From NCBI GenBank assembly GCA_040396955.1, contig JBBAWX010000001.1, positions 248,001 through 312,000 on the forward strand: a DNA stretch of 64,000 nt. Direction: 5' to 3'. Origin of the DNA: UBA965 sp040396955. GTDB taxonomy: Bacteria > Chloroflexota > Chloroflexia > Chloroflexales > Roseiflexaceae. The translations under genes were made by a program, and so were the position numbers. Positions 23,748 through 32,666 of this stretch are shown piece after piece; the first letter of the stretch is position 1, and each line of letters begins with the position of its first letter. The notes beneath the pieces were generated by a model. The model saw only the letters and a program-made list of their open reading frames with translations. It was not told the origin of the DNA and made no database searches.

Positions 23748-25253
23748 ATGGAATATCAGCCTGATTTAAAGAACATAACCGGTCAAGGCGGTGAAATCGC
23801 CGAACTCGATCCCACGGGGACGGGTGAAGCTGCCGGCCTCTTGGTTGGAGATATTGTGGTTTCGGTCAATGGGCATCGTCTGCGTGATGCCATTGATTAT
23901 CGCTTCCACATTGCCAACGAGACCGTTGAGCTCGAGGTGATGCGTGGCGATGAGCGCTTCGTGTTCGAAATCGAGAAAGATGACGACGACGACTTGGGCA
24001 TCGAATTCACCGAGCCGTTGTTTGATCGTCTGCGTACCTGCAACAACAAATGTCCGTTTTGTTTTTTGACGCAGATGCCCAAAGGATTGCGCAAGACGTT
24101 GTACCTCAAAGACGACGACTATCGCTTGGGCTTTTTGTACGGCAACTTTGTCACGTTTACCAACCTCGACGAAGAGGATTGGCAGCGTATCAGCGAACAA
24201 CGCCTCTCGCCACAGTATATCTCGGTGCACGCCACTGACCGGGCTGCCCGCGCCGTATTGCTCGGCAAGGTGGACGTACCCGACGTGATTGCGCAGATTC
24301 GCCGCCTCGGCGACATGGGCATCCAAGTGCATGCACAAATCGTGGCCATGCCCGACATCAACGACGGGCAACTGTTGCACCAGAGCATTCGCGAATTGGC
24401 AGATTTGTACCCCATCGTACAGACAATAGCGGTGGTGCCGGTCGGTTTGACCAAATATCGTTTTGAAGGCAAGCGCCCACAGAGCATTCGTACGGCCATC
24501 GAAATTCACGAGACCCCTGAATGGATCGATGCCAACTGGGAGCGTCAGCCACTCTGGCAACAAGCGGTCAATGCGCAAGACCTCGGCTACTGCTCGCGCC
24601 TTGGAGCCGCCACCGATGTGCCCATGCGTTGCTACAACGGCAGCGAAGCGGCGCGGGTGGTCGACATTGTCGAAGCCTATCAGCAACGCTACCAAGAGCT
24701 ACACGGGTGTGCCCTGGTCTACCCGAGTGATGAGTTTTATCTGCTTGCAGGTCGTGAAATGCCACTCGCTGAGCGCTACGACGGCATGCCGCAGTACTCC
24801 AACGGCGTGGGCATGACGCGTGATTTCTTGGATGAATGGACACGCCACCAAAAGCAACTGCCAGCGGCCCTGCCGCGGCCGACCGATCTAGTGGTGCTGT
24901 GTGGGACGTTGATTGCTCCCACCTTGCAACGAATCATCGACCGTCTCAATCAGATTGAGGGGTTGTCGGTGCGTTTATTGCCAGTGGTCAATCAATTTTT
25001 CGGCGAAACAGTCACTGTTTCAGGGCTTTTGATGGGCCAAGATGTGATTCCGGTGTTGCGTGAAAGTGGAGCGACGCGGGCCATGTTGCCACGTGTCATG
25101 TTTGACCATAAAGGCGAGAAGACCATCGATAATCTGACGTTGAGCGATATCGCTCAAGCCAGTGGGGTGGCGGTGGTAATGGCTGGTGAACCCGACGAAA
25201 TTGTTCGCTATGTACGTGCCCTTGCCCGCAGTGAAGGAAAGGGACGGAAATGA
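23748..25253 (+). CDS. PDZ / radical SAM / DUF512 protein
   Basis: 501 residues. An N-terminal PDZ-like domain (about 10-75: GTGEAAGLLVGDIVVSVNGH) precedes a radical SAM-type cluster site C98-NNK-C102-PF-C105 in the motif CNNKCPFCFLTQMPKGLRKT, and then the DUF512 domain. This architecture defines a conserved Fe-S protein family found in Firmicutes, cyanobacteria and Chloroflexota. The biochemical role is unknown. The stop overlaps the der ATG as ATGA, and the same pairing with der is common in other phyla, so a role linked to ribosome assembly is a reasonable inference. Confidence 0.93.
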   Translation: MEYQPDLKNITGQGGEIAELDPTGTGEAAGLLVGDIVVSVNGHRLRDAIDYRFHIANETVELEVMRGDERFVFEIEKDDDDDLGIEFTEPLFDRLRTCNNKCPFCFLTQMPKGLRKTLYLKDDDYRLGFLYGNFVTFTNLDEEDWQRISEQRLSPQYISVHATDRAARAVLLGKVDVPDVIAQIRRLGDMGIQVHAQIVAMPDINDGQLLHQSIRELADLYPIVQTIAVVPVGLTKYRFEGKRPQSIRTAIEIHETPEWIDANWERQPLWQQAVNAQDLGYCSRLGAATDVPMRCYNGSEAARVVDIVEAYQQRYQELHGCALVYPSDEFYLLAGREMPLAERYDGMPQYSNGVGMTRDFLDEWTRHQKQLPAALPRPTDLVVLCGTLIAPTLQRIIDRLNQIEGLSVRLLPVVNQFFGETVTVSGLLMGQDVIPVLRESGATRAMLPRVMFDHKGEKTIDNLTLSDIAQASGVAVVMAGEPDEIVRYVRALARSEGKGRK

Positions 25254-26752
25254 AGTCAGTGGTTGCCATTGTCGGGCGCCCCAATGTGGGCAAATCGACG
25301 TTTTTTAATCGTCTGATTGGACAACGCAAAGCCATCGTCGAGGATCTCCCAGGGACGACGCGTGACCGCTTGTATGGCGAATGTGAGTGGAATGGGCGTC
25401 AGTTTACCGTGGTGGACACAGCAGGTTTGTTGTTTGAGAACGACGATTTGACTGAGGGTACCCCCCAGGAAGAAATTGCTCGCCAAGTGCGGGCCCAAGT
25501 CACGGTCGCACTCCGTGAGGCTGATCTGATTATCTTCGTGGTCGACGTGGTATCAGGGATTACGGCGGCGGACGATGAGGTCGCCGTGATGTTGCGTCGT
25601 TCGGGGAAGCCGATCGTGGTGGCTGCCAATAAAGCGGACACTGTGCGCAAAAACCTCGATGCGGTGGAGTTTTATGCGCTGAAGCTGGGCGATCCCATCC
25701 CGATGAGCGCCTACCATGGCAACGGCACGGGTGATGTGCTTGATGCGGTTACTGCACTCATGCCAGAGCTCTCTGAGGAGAGTGACGACGAAATGGTGCG
25801 AGTGGCGTTGGTTGGGCGTCCCAATGTAGGTAAATCGTCGTTGTTGAATCGGCTTGTGGGCAGTGAGCGCTCGGTGGTGTCGTCGGTGCCGGGGACCACA
25901 CGTGACGCCATTGATACGATTGTTGATGTCGGGGGCGAGCAGGTGGTGTTGATTGACACGGCCGGAGTGCGCCGTCGGGGTCGTATTGGGCGCGGGGTGG
26001 AGAAGCACAGCGTGTTGCGCACGTTGCGTGCCATCGAACGCGCCGATGTGGCAGTGCTATTGATTGATGCGGAAGAGGGGATAACCGCCCAAGATACGCA
26101 CATTGCCGGCATGGTCCTTGAGCAACTCAAGGGGATTGTGATTTTGGTCAATAAGTGGGACTTGGTCGTCAAAGACGACGAGACCTTTTACGACTTCACG
26201 CGGTCTGTGCGTGAAGCATTCAAGTTTATCCCCTATGCACCGTTGCTGTTTATTTCGGCCAAAACCGGGCAACGTGTCAATCAAGTGTTGACGACGGCGA
26301 TTACGGTGGCACATGAGCGCCGCAAACGGGTTTCGACCTCACAGTTGAACACCCTGTTGCGTCAGGCCATCCACGAGCATCCGCCGACCTCGGTGAAAGT
26401 GGGAGCGCATCTGCGTATTTACTACGCCACGCAACCACAAATCGAGCCCCCCGTGTTTTTGTTCTTTGCCAACGATTCCCAGATGATCCACTGGGGGTAT
26501 GCACGGTACCTGGAAAATCGGTTGCGTGAGAAGTTTGGCTATGAGGGTGTGCCGATAAAAATCGTCTTCCGGAGCCGTGTGGAGCACGATCCGGATGCGC
26601 CCAAGCCGAAAAAACGGCGTAGTGCGCCCACGAATCCACGAACCATTGTGGCACAGGAGGTCGAGCACGAAATTCATGAGCCCGAAGTGGTCGAAACGTG
26701 GGAAGACGACGATTTCGACGACGAAGCGGAGTTCTTCTGGGTCAAAGAATAA
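25250..26752 (+). CDS. der: Ribosome-assembly GTPase Der (EngA)
   Basis: 500 residues with two consecutive G domains, unique to Der. G1 motifs are GRPNVGKSTFFNRL (near residue 8) and GRPNVGKSSLLNRL (near 187); G3 is DTAG in both; G4 is NKAD and NKWD. A KH-like C-terminal domain follows. Der acts in 50S subunit maturation in the cytoplasm. An acidic tail (about 460-500, with runs of Asp and Glu) extends beyond the usual end. Translation is coupled to the upstream gene by a 4-bp ATGA overlap. Confidence 0.98.
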   Translation: MKSVVAIVGRPNVGKSTFFNRLIGQRKAIVEDLPGTTRDRLYGECEWNGRQFTVVDTAGLLFENDDLTEGTPQEEIARQVRAQVTVALREADLIIFVVDVVSGITAADDEVAVMLRRSGKPIVVAANKADTVRKNLDAVEFYALKLGDPIPMSAYHGNGTGDVLDAVTALMPELSEESDDEMVRVALVGRPNVGKSSLLNRLVGSERSVVSSVPGTTRDAIDTIVDVGGEQVVLIDTAGVRRRGRIGRGVEKHSVLRTLRAIERADVAVLLIDAEEGITAQDTHIAGMVLEQLKGIVILVNKWDLVVKDDETFYDFTRSVREAFKFIPYAPLLFISAKTGQRVNQVLTTAITVAHERRKRVSTSQLNTLLRQAIHEHPPTSVKVGAHLRIYYATQPQIEPPVFLFFANDSQMIHWGYARYLENRLREKFGYEGVPIKIVFRSRVEHDPDAPKPKKRRSAPTNPRTIVAQEVEHEIHEPEVVETWEDDDFDDEAEFFWVKE

Positions 26753-26790
26753 TCAGCGCTTGACAGCTTGATCGTGATATGGTGTGTCTG

Positions 26791-26818
26791 CCCCCCTCGT
26801 GCTTCGGCTACGGGGGGG
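26791..26818. terminator. GC-rich hairpin between convergent genes
   Basis: A run of six C and a run of G flank a TTCG-capped loop, making a strong stem. No U-tract lies on either side, and the hairpin overlaps the stop codon of the minus-strand gene. It probably terminates or protects both transcripts. Confidence 0.45.
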
Positions 26819-27920
26819 TGTTGTGTGGAGACGTGAGCCAGTCACGGAGCTCGTAGTAGATGGCACGCGGGGTCTGTTGGGCACCGATGATGAGCCAGCC
26901 ATCTTGGTAGGTATGGGTCGGTTGGGGCAAGCCGAATTGCCAGAGTGCGAGCATGGTCACGGTGGGCCAGCTCGTAGCGAGGGCGTAGGCCTCTTGACTC
27001 CAGCGGATGCGTTGCGCAGGGGTGACGGCGAGTTGCCAGCGCTCGTGGTCGTTCCAGCCAGATTCGGTCACATAGATGGGGAAATCGCCGTAGGTGGCAA
27101 CGAGATCGGCGATGAGTTCGACACGGCGTATGTTGACGGTCTGCCAACTTGGCGGATCGTGTGGAGGGTGTTGCCCGCCGTAGGCGTGTACGGCCCAGGC
27201 ATCGATAAAGCGACCTCCACCGGCAGCAAAAAAACGCTCTGTGTAGTGCTGGTCGTTGAGGCGAATTTCACTGTTGTCACCGATATTGGGGCCGGGGGAG
27301 AGGGCACCGGCCATGATGATGCTCTGCGGTGCCACTGCTTTGACGGCCGGAGTTACGGTCGCAAGCAGTCTGGCGTAGGCCTCGGGGTCGGGTGTGCGCC
27401 CTCCCCACTCAAAGCGAAGATTTGGCTCGTTCCAGATGAGCAGGTGTCGCACGCCGAGTGGTGCATAGCGGGCAGCGAATGCTGCCACGTATTGGGCATA
27501 GGCGGGGTAGGCCTCAGGGAGGAGCAGGCGATCGCTACTTGCGTTGGGGCGGGCCCAAGCAGGGACGATGTCGAGACGGGCGACCACGGTAATCCCGCGT
27601 CGCCGGGCATGCTCAATGACCATGTCGAAACCACGCCAGTCATACCCGTAGGCGGAGCGGGGCTGGGCGTAGGCCCACGGGAAGAGCTCAACGATCCACG
27701 GGCTGCCCATGGCAGCCACAAGATCGAGTTGGTGTGCAATGAAGGCCTCATCACCGACACCGGTCAAGCGGGTATGGACGCCGGCTTTGGGCATGCTACT
27801 GGCCACCTGGCTGGGGGCGGGGAGTTGGAGTGGGCTCGGTGTCCGTAGGTGCCCCATCTGTATGACAATCATCAGCAACAGCAGGTAGGCGCCGACGCGT
27901 GAAAACGATGGTACTTGCAT
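26808..27920 (-). CDS. Membrane-anchored glycoside hydrolase-like TIM-barrel protein
   Basis: 370 residues from the ATG at 27920 (MQVPSFSRVGAYLLLLMIVI), which begins a signal anchor. The rest is a clan GH-A type barrel: LVAAMGSPWIVELFPWA, HLLIWNEPNLRFEWGG with the acid/base Glu in NEP, DAWAVHAYGG, and YVTESGW with the nucleophile Glu. GH39/GH5-like xylosidase or cellulase families share these motifs, but the exact family and sugar are not clear. It probably acts outside the cell. The start is seven bases after a -10 element, so the mRNA may be leaderless. It converges on der. Confidence 0.82.
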   Translation of the reverse strand: MQVPSFSRVGAYLLLLMIVIQMGHLRTPSPLQLPAPSQVASSMPKAGVHTRLTGVGDEAFIAHQLDLVAAMGSPWIVELFPWAYAQPRSAYGYDWRGFDMVIEHARRRGITVVARLDIVPAWARPNASSDRLLLPEAYPAYAQYVAAFAARYAPLGVRHLLIWNEPNLRFEWGGRTPDPEAYARLLATVTPAVKAVAPQSIIMAGALSPGPNIGDNSEIRLNDQHYTERFFAAGGGRFIDAWAVHAYGGQHPPHDPPSWQTVNIRRVELIADLVATYGDFPIYVTESGWNDHERWQLAVTPAQRIRWSQEAYALATSWPTVTMLALWQFGLPQPTHTYQDGWLIIGAQQTPRAIYYELRDWLTSPHNTPP

Positions 27921-27926
27921 ATTTTC

Positions 27927-27935
27927 AGCATACCA
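27927..27935 (-). promoter_or_regulatory. Extended -10 promoter placing the start at the ATG
   Basis: Minus-strand TGG-TATGCT ends seven bases before the ATG at 27920, so transcription would begin at or next to the start codon. No Shine-Dalgarno sequence lies between. Confidence 0.5.
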
Positions 27936-27964
27936 TACTGGTTGCGTGGATGTTTCGGCGTTTA

Positions 27965-27994
27965 TTCGACAGCTATGCAGTTTTCGCATATAAT
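27965..27994 (+). promoter_or_regulatory. Promoter of the succinate dehydrogenase operon
   Basis: TTCGAC and TATAAT are 18 bp apart. The leader of about 60 bases contains a small hairpin, GTCTATCG...CGA(bulge)TAGAC at 28013-28040, before AAAGGA and the sdhC ATG. Confidence 0.65.
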
Positions 27995-28061
27995 TGCTAC
28001 CGTTTCAGTGGTGTCTATCGTAGGTGTGCGATTGGTAGACAAATCAGCAAAAGGAAGCACT

Positions 28062-28742
28062 ATGGCGGCAGCGCTCTCACTCTATCGTTCGACGATTGGC
28101 AAAAAAGCCATCATGGCGATTACTGGCGTCGTGTTGTATGGTTTTGTCATCATTCACATGATTGGGAACCTTAAAATTTTCGAAGGTGCTGAGGGATTCA
28201 ATCACTATTCACACTTTTTACGTGTGGTCGGCGAGCCTGCGCTACCGGCCGGTACCATTCTCTGGCTCATTCGTATCGTCTTGTTGGTGTCGTTGGTGCT
28301 CCATGTGACCGCCGCCATTCAGTTGACTCGCATCGACACAGCGGGGCGACCACAGGCCTACAAGAAGGTGCGGCGCAAGCAGGCGAGTTTTGCGTCGTTG
28401 ACGCTACGCTACGGCGGTGCGGCGATTTTCTTCTTTGTGGTGTACCATTTGATGCACTTTACGATTGGTTCGGTACATCCGAATTTCATCGAGGGCAACC
28501 CGTACAACAACGTGGTGGTCGGTTTTGCTGGTCAGCCGGTCATTGTGGCGGTCTACCTATTGGCGGTTGCAGCCTTAGGGATGCATCTGTATCACGGGGT
28601 TTGGAGTGCGCTCCAGACATTAGGGTTGAACAATCGCAACAATGATCGCCTCTTTCGCGGGGTCGCGGTGGTATCCGGTCTCGGGCTCTTTGCTGGGTTT
28701 GCCACGGTGCCGATTCTGGTGTTGTTGGGGATGATTGCATAA
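28062..28742 (+). CDS. sdhC: Succinate dehydrogenase cytochrome b558 subunit
   Basis: 226 residues from the ATG at 28062, behind AAAGGA; a longer upstream frame runs through the promoter and is rejected. It has five predicted membrane helices, as in Bacillus-type single-subunit anchors carrying two haems b. Candidate haem ligands lie in IHMIGNLKIF, LHVTAAIQL, YHLMHFTIG and MHLYHGVW. It anchors SdhAB to the membrane and passes electrons to quinone. First gene of sdhCAB. Confidence 0.94.
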   Translation: MAAALSLYRSTIGKKAIMAITGVVLYGFVIIHMIGNLKIFEGAEGFNHYSHFLRVVGEPALPAGTILWLIRIVLLVSLVLHVTAAIQLTRIDTAGRPQAYKKVRRKQASFASLTLRYGGAAIFFFVVYHLMHFTIGSVHPNFIEGNPYNNVVVGFAGQPVIVAVYLLAVAALGMHLYHGVWSALQTLGLNNRNNDRLFRGVAVVSGLGLFAGFATVPILVLLGMIA

Positions 28743-28779
28743 CAGAGTCGTCTTTGTAAATAGAGGTGGAGTACTAGGT

Positions 28780-30750
28780 ATGACCGTTGATACGAAACCA
28801 CAGGTCGAGACGCGTCGGCCGGTAGAATATACCGATTCGCGCTTGAACGCCAAAATTCCTGCTGGTCCTGTTGAGCAAAAGTGGGCCAAGCACAAATTCG
28901 ACATGAAATTGGTGAATCCAGCCAATCGCCGGAAATTCACGGTCATCGTGGTGGGCACGGGGCTCGCCGGTGGAGCAGCCGCTGCCACCCTCGGTGAGAT
29001 GGGCTACAACGTGCGCGCGTTCTGTTATCAAGACAGCGCTCGGCGTGCGCATAGCATTGCGGCCCAGGGTGGCATCAATGCGGCCAAGAACTACCGCAAC
29101 GATGGCGATAGTGTGTATCGGTTGTTTTATGACACCGTCAAAGGGGGCGACTTCCGCGCGCGTGAGGCCAATGTCTATCGCCTCGCCGAGTTGAGTGTCA
29201 ACATTATCGATCAATGTGTGTCACAAGGCGTGCCATTTGCGCGCGAGTATAGTGGCTACCTCGACAATCGTTCGTTTGGTGGTGCCCAGGTGTCACGCAC
29301 GTTTTATGCGCGTGGCCAGACCGGTCAGCAGTTGCTCTTGGGGGCCTATCAAGCGTTGAGCCGCCAAGTGGCTGCCGGTACAGTTGAGCTCAACGAGCGC
29401 ACTGAAATGCTCGACGTGATTATCATCAACGGGCGCGCTCGTGGTATTGTGACCCGCGACATGGTGACGGGCGCAATCGAATCACACCTCGCCGATGTGG
29501 TGGTGCTGGCAACGGGCGGGTATAGCAATGTGTTTTATCTGTCGACCAATGCCAAGGGAAGCAATACGTCGGCGATTTGGCGGGCGCATCGGCGTGGCGC
29601 GTTTTTTGCGAACCCCTGCTACACCCAAATTCACCCGACCTGCATCCCGGTGAGTGGTGATCATCAATCGAAGTTGACGTTGATGTCTGAGTCGCTCCGC
29701 AACGACGGTCGTGTGTGGGTGCCCAAGCAGGCTGGTGATACGCGCTCCCCCGACAAAATCCCCGAAGAAGAGCGTGATTACTACCTCGAGCGCCGTTATC
29801 CGAGCTTCGGCAACTTGGCACCGCGTGATATTTCGTCACGGGCAGCCAAGGCCGTCTGTGACGAAGGCCGTGGTGTCGGCCCTGGTGGTTTGGGCGTCTA
29901 TCTTGACTTTAGTGCGGCTATGAAGCGCCTCGGTGAAGCGACCATTCGTGAGCGCTACGGCAATTTGTTCGACATGTACGAGCGTATCACGGGCGAGAAC
30001 CCCTACAAAGTACCGATGCGCATTTACCCGGCGGTGCACTACACCATGGGTGGGTTGTGGGTCGACTACAACTTGATGTCGACCATTACCGGTCTGTTTG
30101 TGGGTGGCGAAGCCAATTTCTCCGATCATGGTGCCAATCGCCTTGGTGCGAGTGCGTTGATGCAGGGCTTGGCAGATGGTTACTTTGTCTTGCCAGCTAC
30201 CATCAGCGACTACTTGGCCAAGGGCGGGTTTGAGCCGATTGATGCCAGTCATCCGGCAGTCAAGGAAGTGGTTGAGGATGTCACTGCGCGCACGCAGAAG
30301 TTGCTGTCGATTCAGGGCACGCGTAGTGTGGATTCGTTCCACCGTGAGTTGGGCAACATCATGTGGGAATACTGTGGCATGTCACGGACCGAGGCCGGTT
30401 TGAAGAAGGCCCTCGAGTTGATACCAGCGTTGCGTGAGCAGTTCTGGAGCGATGTGCGGGTACTCGGGAGCGGCACCGAGCTCAATCAAGAGCTCGAAAA
30501 AGCGGGGCGTGTGGCTGATTTCATCGAACTTGCTGAGCTGATGTGCCGTGACGCACTCAATCGAGCTGAGTCGTGCGGTGGTCACTTCCGTGAGGAGAGC
30601 CAGACCGAAGAAGGCGAGGCATTGCGCAACGACGACGAGTACTGCTACGTGGCAGCCTGGGAATACATGGGGGATCCGAGTAGTGCCGTGTTGCACCGTG
30701 AACAACTGGCCTTTGAGAATGTACAGCTTGCAACCCGCAGCTACAAGTAG
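28780..30750 (+). CDS. sdhA: Succinate dehydrogenase flavoprotein subunit
   Basis: 656 residues from the ATG at 28780, with GGAG eight bases upstream. The FAD site GTGLAGGAAAATLGEMGY is near residue 58, and RRAHSIAAQGGINAAKNY holds the His for covalent FAD. Active-site regions HPTCIP and RIYPAVHYTMGGLWVD (His/Arg substrate binding) and the C-terminal FAD motif GGEANFSDHGANRLGAS are intact. It oxidises succinate to fumarate in the citrate cycle. Its length matches the larger Bacillus/Bacteroidetes-type (class B) enzymes with b558 anchors. Confidence 0.98.
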   Translation: MTVDTKPQVETRRPVEYTDSRLNAKIPAGPVEQKWAKHKFDMKLVNPANRRKFTVIVVGTGLAGGAAAATLGEMGYNVRAFCYQDSARRAHSIAAQGGINAAKNYRNDGDSVYRLFYDTVKGGDFRAREANVYRLAELSVNIIDQCVSQGVPFAREYSGYLDNRSFGGAQVSRTFYARGQTGQQLLLGAYQALSRQVAAGTVELNERTEMLDVIIINGRARGIVTRDMVTGAIESHLADVVVLATGGYSNVFYLSTNAKGSNTSAIWRAHRRGAFFANPCYTQIHPTCIPVSGDHQSKLTLMSESLRNDGRVWVPKQAGDTRSPDKIPEEERDYYLERRYPSFGNLAPRDISSRAAKAVCDEGRGVGPGGLGVYLDFSAAMKRLGEATIRERYGNLFDMYERITGENPYKVPMRIYPAVHYTMGGLWVDYNLMSTITGLFVGGEANFSDHGANRLGASALMQGLADGYFVLPATISDYLAKGGFEPIDASHPAVKEVVEDVTARTQKLLSIQGTRSVDSFHRELGNIMWEYCGMSRTEAGLKKALELIPALREQFWSDVRVLGSGTELNQELEKAGRVADFIELAELMCRDALNRAESCGGHFREESQTEEGEALRNDDEYCYVAAWEYMGDPSSAVLHREQLAFENVQLATRSYK

Positions 30751-30770
30751 TGAAACGGGAGTAGATTCTG

Positions 30771-31529
30771 ATGAAAATCACAGTCAACGTCTGGCGCCAA
30801 AAAAACGCCCAGACTAAGGGTCAGATGGTGAAATATCACGTCGAACACGTTTCGCCAGATATGTCGTTCCTCGAAATGCTGGACGTGCTCAATCAACAGC
30901 TGATTGCTAAGCATGAAGAGCCGGTAGCCTTCGACCACGATTGTCGTGAGGGGATTTGTGGGTCGTGTGGCGTGATGATCAACGGGTTGGCGCACGGTGG
31001 CAATCAAGCCACGACCACCTGTCAGTTGCACATGCGTTCGTTCAAAGACGGCGACGATATCACCGTGGAGCCGTGGCGTGCCAAAGCCTTCCCGGTCATC
31101 AAGGACTTGGTAGTTGATCGTGGTGCATTCGACCGGATTATCCGCGCAGGCGGGTTTATTTCGGCGTCGACGGGGAGTGCACCTGATGCAAATGCCACTC
31201 CTATTCCGAAGGACAACGCAGATTTGGCCTTTGATGCGGCGCAGTGCATCGGGTGTGGCGCCTGTGTGGCGGCATGCCCGAACGCATCGGCCATGTTGTT
31301 TACATCGGCAAAAATCGGCCATCTTGGTCTGCTTCCACAGGGACAATCTGAGCGGCAGAGCCGTGTCTTGAACATGGTAGCGCAGATGGATGCCGAGGGA
31401 TTTGGTGGTTGCACCAACATCGGTGAGTGTTCGGCGGCCTGCCCCAAGGAGATTAGCCTGCACTTCATCTCGCGCTTGAATCGCGATTTGTTGGGGGCCA
31501 CGTTGAGTGGTGGTCGCACGGTCGAATAA
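30771..31529 (+). CDS. sdhB: Succinate dehydrogenase iron-sulfur subunit
   Basis: 252 residues with three cluster sites in order: [2Fe-2S] in CREGICGSCGVM with a further Cys in TTTCQLH, [4Fe-4S] in CIGCGACVAACP, and [3Fe-4S] in CTNIGECSAACPK. It carries electrons from SdhA FAD to SdhC haems and quinone. It follows sdhA by 20 bp and ends the operon at a hairpin. Confidence 0.98.
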   Translation: MKITVNVWRQKNAQTKGQMVKYHVEHVSPDMSFLEMLDVLNQQLIAKHEEPVAFDHDCREGICGSCGVMINGLAHGGNQATTTCQLHMRSFKDGDDITVEPWRAKAFPVIKDLVVDRGAFDRIIRAGGFISASTGSAPDANATPIPKDNADLAFDAAQCIGCGACVAACPNASAMLFTSAKIGHLGLLPQGQSERQSRVLNMVAQMDAEGFGGCTNIGECSAACPKEISLHFISRLNRDLLGATLSGGRTVE

Positions 31530-31549
31530 TCGCGTGATAGTCATGAGTC

Positions 31550-31581
31550 GAGCCCCGCGCGAGTTTGCTCGTGCGGGGCTC
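31550..31581. terminator. Hairpin between convergent sdhB and Nudix genes
   Basis: GAGCCCCGC and GCGGGGCTC pair, with GCGAG/CTCGT extending the stem under a four-base loop. No U-tract on either strand, so it is probably a shared 3' end element. Confidence 0.55.
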
Positions 31582-31597
31582 GGTGTGTGCGTGCGGG

Positions 31598-32014
31598 TTA
31601 TTGATTGAGGAGGATCAACTTTGCGTCGTGGAGTGCTTCGCGCTCGCGTTGGAAGCTGGCGCGGCTAATGGCGACGTTGATGTCGACCCACTGGGCATCG
31701 TCGACCTCACTCGGCTGTGGGGTGATGGTGCCATGTTGATAACACACCAAAAACAGATCGACGTACTTATGGATGCGGAGCGAGCCAATGCGAAACCAGT
31801 ACTCAATGGTCGTCAGATGCGTGTCGATACTGCCGGTGAGTCCGGTCTCTTCGGCGATTTCTCGAAGCGCTGCCGCTTCAGCAGTTTCACCACGCCGGAT
31901 ATGCCCTTTGGGGAGCCCCCAGCGCTTGCCATGATGGGTGGCAATCATGGCCACTTCGAGTTGTCGTTGATGCCACCGATACACAATCCCGCCAGCCGAA
32001 TATGCGGTGCGCAT
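31598..32014 (-). CDS. Nudix hydrolase
   Basis: 138 residues, essentially one Nudix domain. The full box is present as GHIRRGETAEAAALREIAEE followed by TGL, with the metal-binding REIAEE core. The small size and the IEYWFRI...HKYVDLFLV element resemble diadenosine polyphosphate (Ap4A/Ap6A) hydrolases, but the substrate is not certain. It follows ppa by 41 bp on the same strand, so both could be cotranscribed and both remove pyrophosphate-type metabolites. The start has only a weak GAG site. Confidence 0.9.
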   Translation of the reverse strand: MRTAYSAGGIVYRWHQRQLEVAMIATHHGKRWGLPKGHIRRGETAEAAALREIAEETGLTGSIDTHLTTIEYWFRIGSLRIHKYVDLFLVCYQHGTITPQPSEVDDAQWVDINVAISRASFQREREALHDAKLILLNQ

Positions 32015-32055
32015 ATCTCGATCAGGAAGAAAGTGGTTGGTCAGATCACACCTCG

Positions 32056-32607
32056 CTAACCGTGCGTCTTGGTGACGCGACCGGCGCGCATATCCCAGTA
32101 GCGATTGACCGAATACCGAATGCGCTCTTTGGCGACTTCAGCGTTATCCCACCCAATAGGCTCAACCCGCGCACCCTCGAGGTCTTTGTAGACTTTGAAA
32201 AAGTGCTCAACCTCTCTGATGTAGTGGGCTGGAAGCTGTGTGAAATCCGTGTAGTCGGCAAAAAACGGGTCGTAGTGGAGCACCGCAAGCACTTTGTCAT
32301 CGGCTTCGCCGCGGTCAAGCATGCGGAACAGACCGATGGGGCGAGCTTCGACGATACAACCAGTAAATGTCGGTAGGTTGGTCATTACGAGGACATCGAG
32401 CGGGTCTTCGTCATCATAGTACGTTTGGGGTGTGAAGCCGTAGTCGCCCGGGTAGTGCACGGCCGAATAGAGCACGCGATCCAACTTGAACGCACCGGTG
32501 CGTTTGTGGAACTCGTACTTGTTGCGCGAACCCTTGGGAATCTCGACGACAACGTGGATAACTTCGGGCCAACTCGGCCCTGGATCGAACTCGTGCCACA
32601 AATTCAT
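32056..32607 (-). CDS. ppa: Inorganic pyrophosphatase, family I
   Basis: 183 residues. Conserved family I elements are EIPKGSRNKYE, HYPGDYGF, DEDPLDVLVM (the metal-binding D-x-D-P-x-D), EARPIG and DDKVLAV. The enzyme hydrolyses PPi and drives biosynthesis. GGAG lies seven bases before the ATG, and an extended -10 promoter lies 39 bases upstream. Probably transcribed with the Nudix gene downstream. Confidence 0.97.
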   Translation of the reverse strand: MNLWHEFDPGPSWPEVIHVVVEIPKGSRNKYEFHKRTGAFKLDRVLYSAVHYPGDYGFTPQTYYDDEDPLDVLVMTNLPTFTGCIVEARPIGLFRMLDRGEADDKVLAVLHYDPFFADYTDFTQLPAHYIREVEHFFKVYKDLEGARVEPIGWDNAEVAKERIRYSVNRYWDMRAGRVTKTHG

Positions 32608-32645
32608 GCGACGGCTCCAATCACCGAAACTGATAAACTTTTTTC

Positions 32646-32654
32646 ATTATACCA
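32646..32654 (-). promoter_or_regulatory. Extended -10 promoter of ppa
   Basis: Minus-strand TGG-TATAAT, a perfect -10 with TGn extension. Confidence 0.65.
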
Positions 32655-32666
32655 CGATGCCCATTT

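Noticed and set aside
23766..24695. A 309-codon open frame antisense to the DUF512 radical SAM gene
   Set aside because: It is an exact shadow of a conserved gene and has no ribosome binding site or domain.
26784..27848. A 354-codon plus-strand frame after der
   Set aside because: It mirrors the glycosidase-like gene, which has an export signal and catalytic motifs NEP and ES-GW. The plus frame shows Gly-rich low-complexity sequence only.
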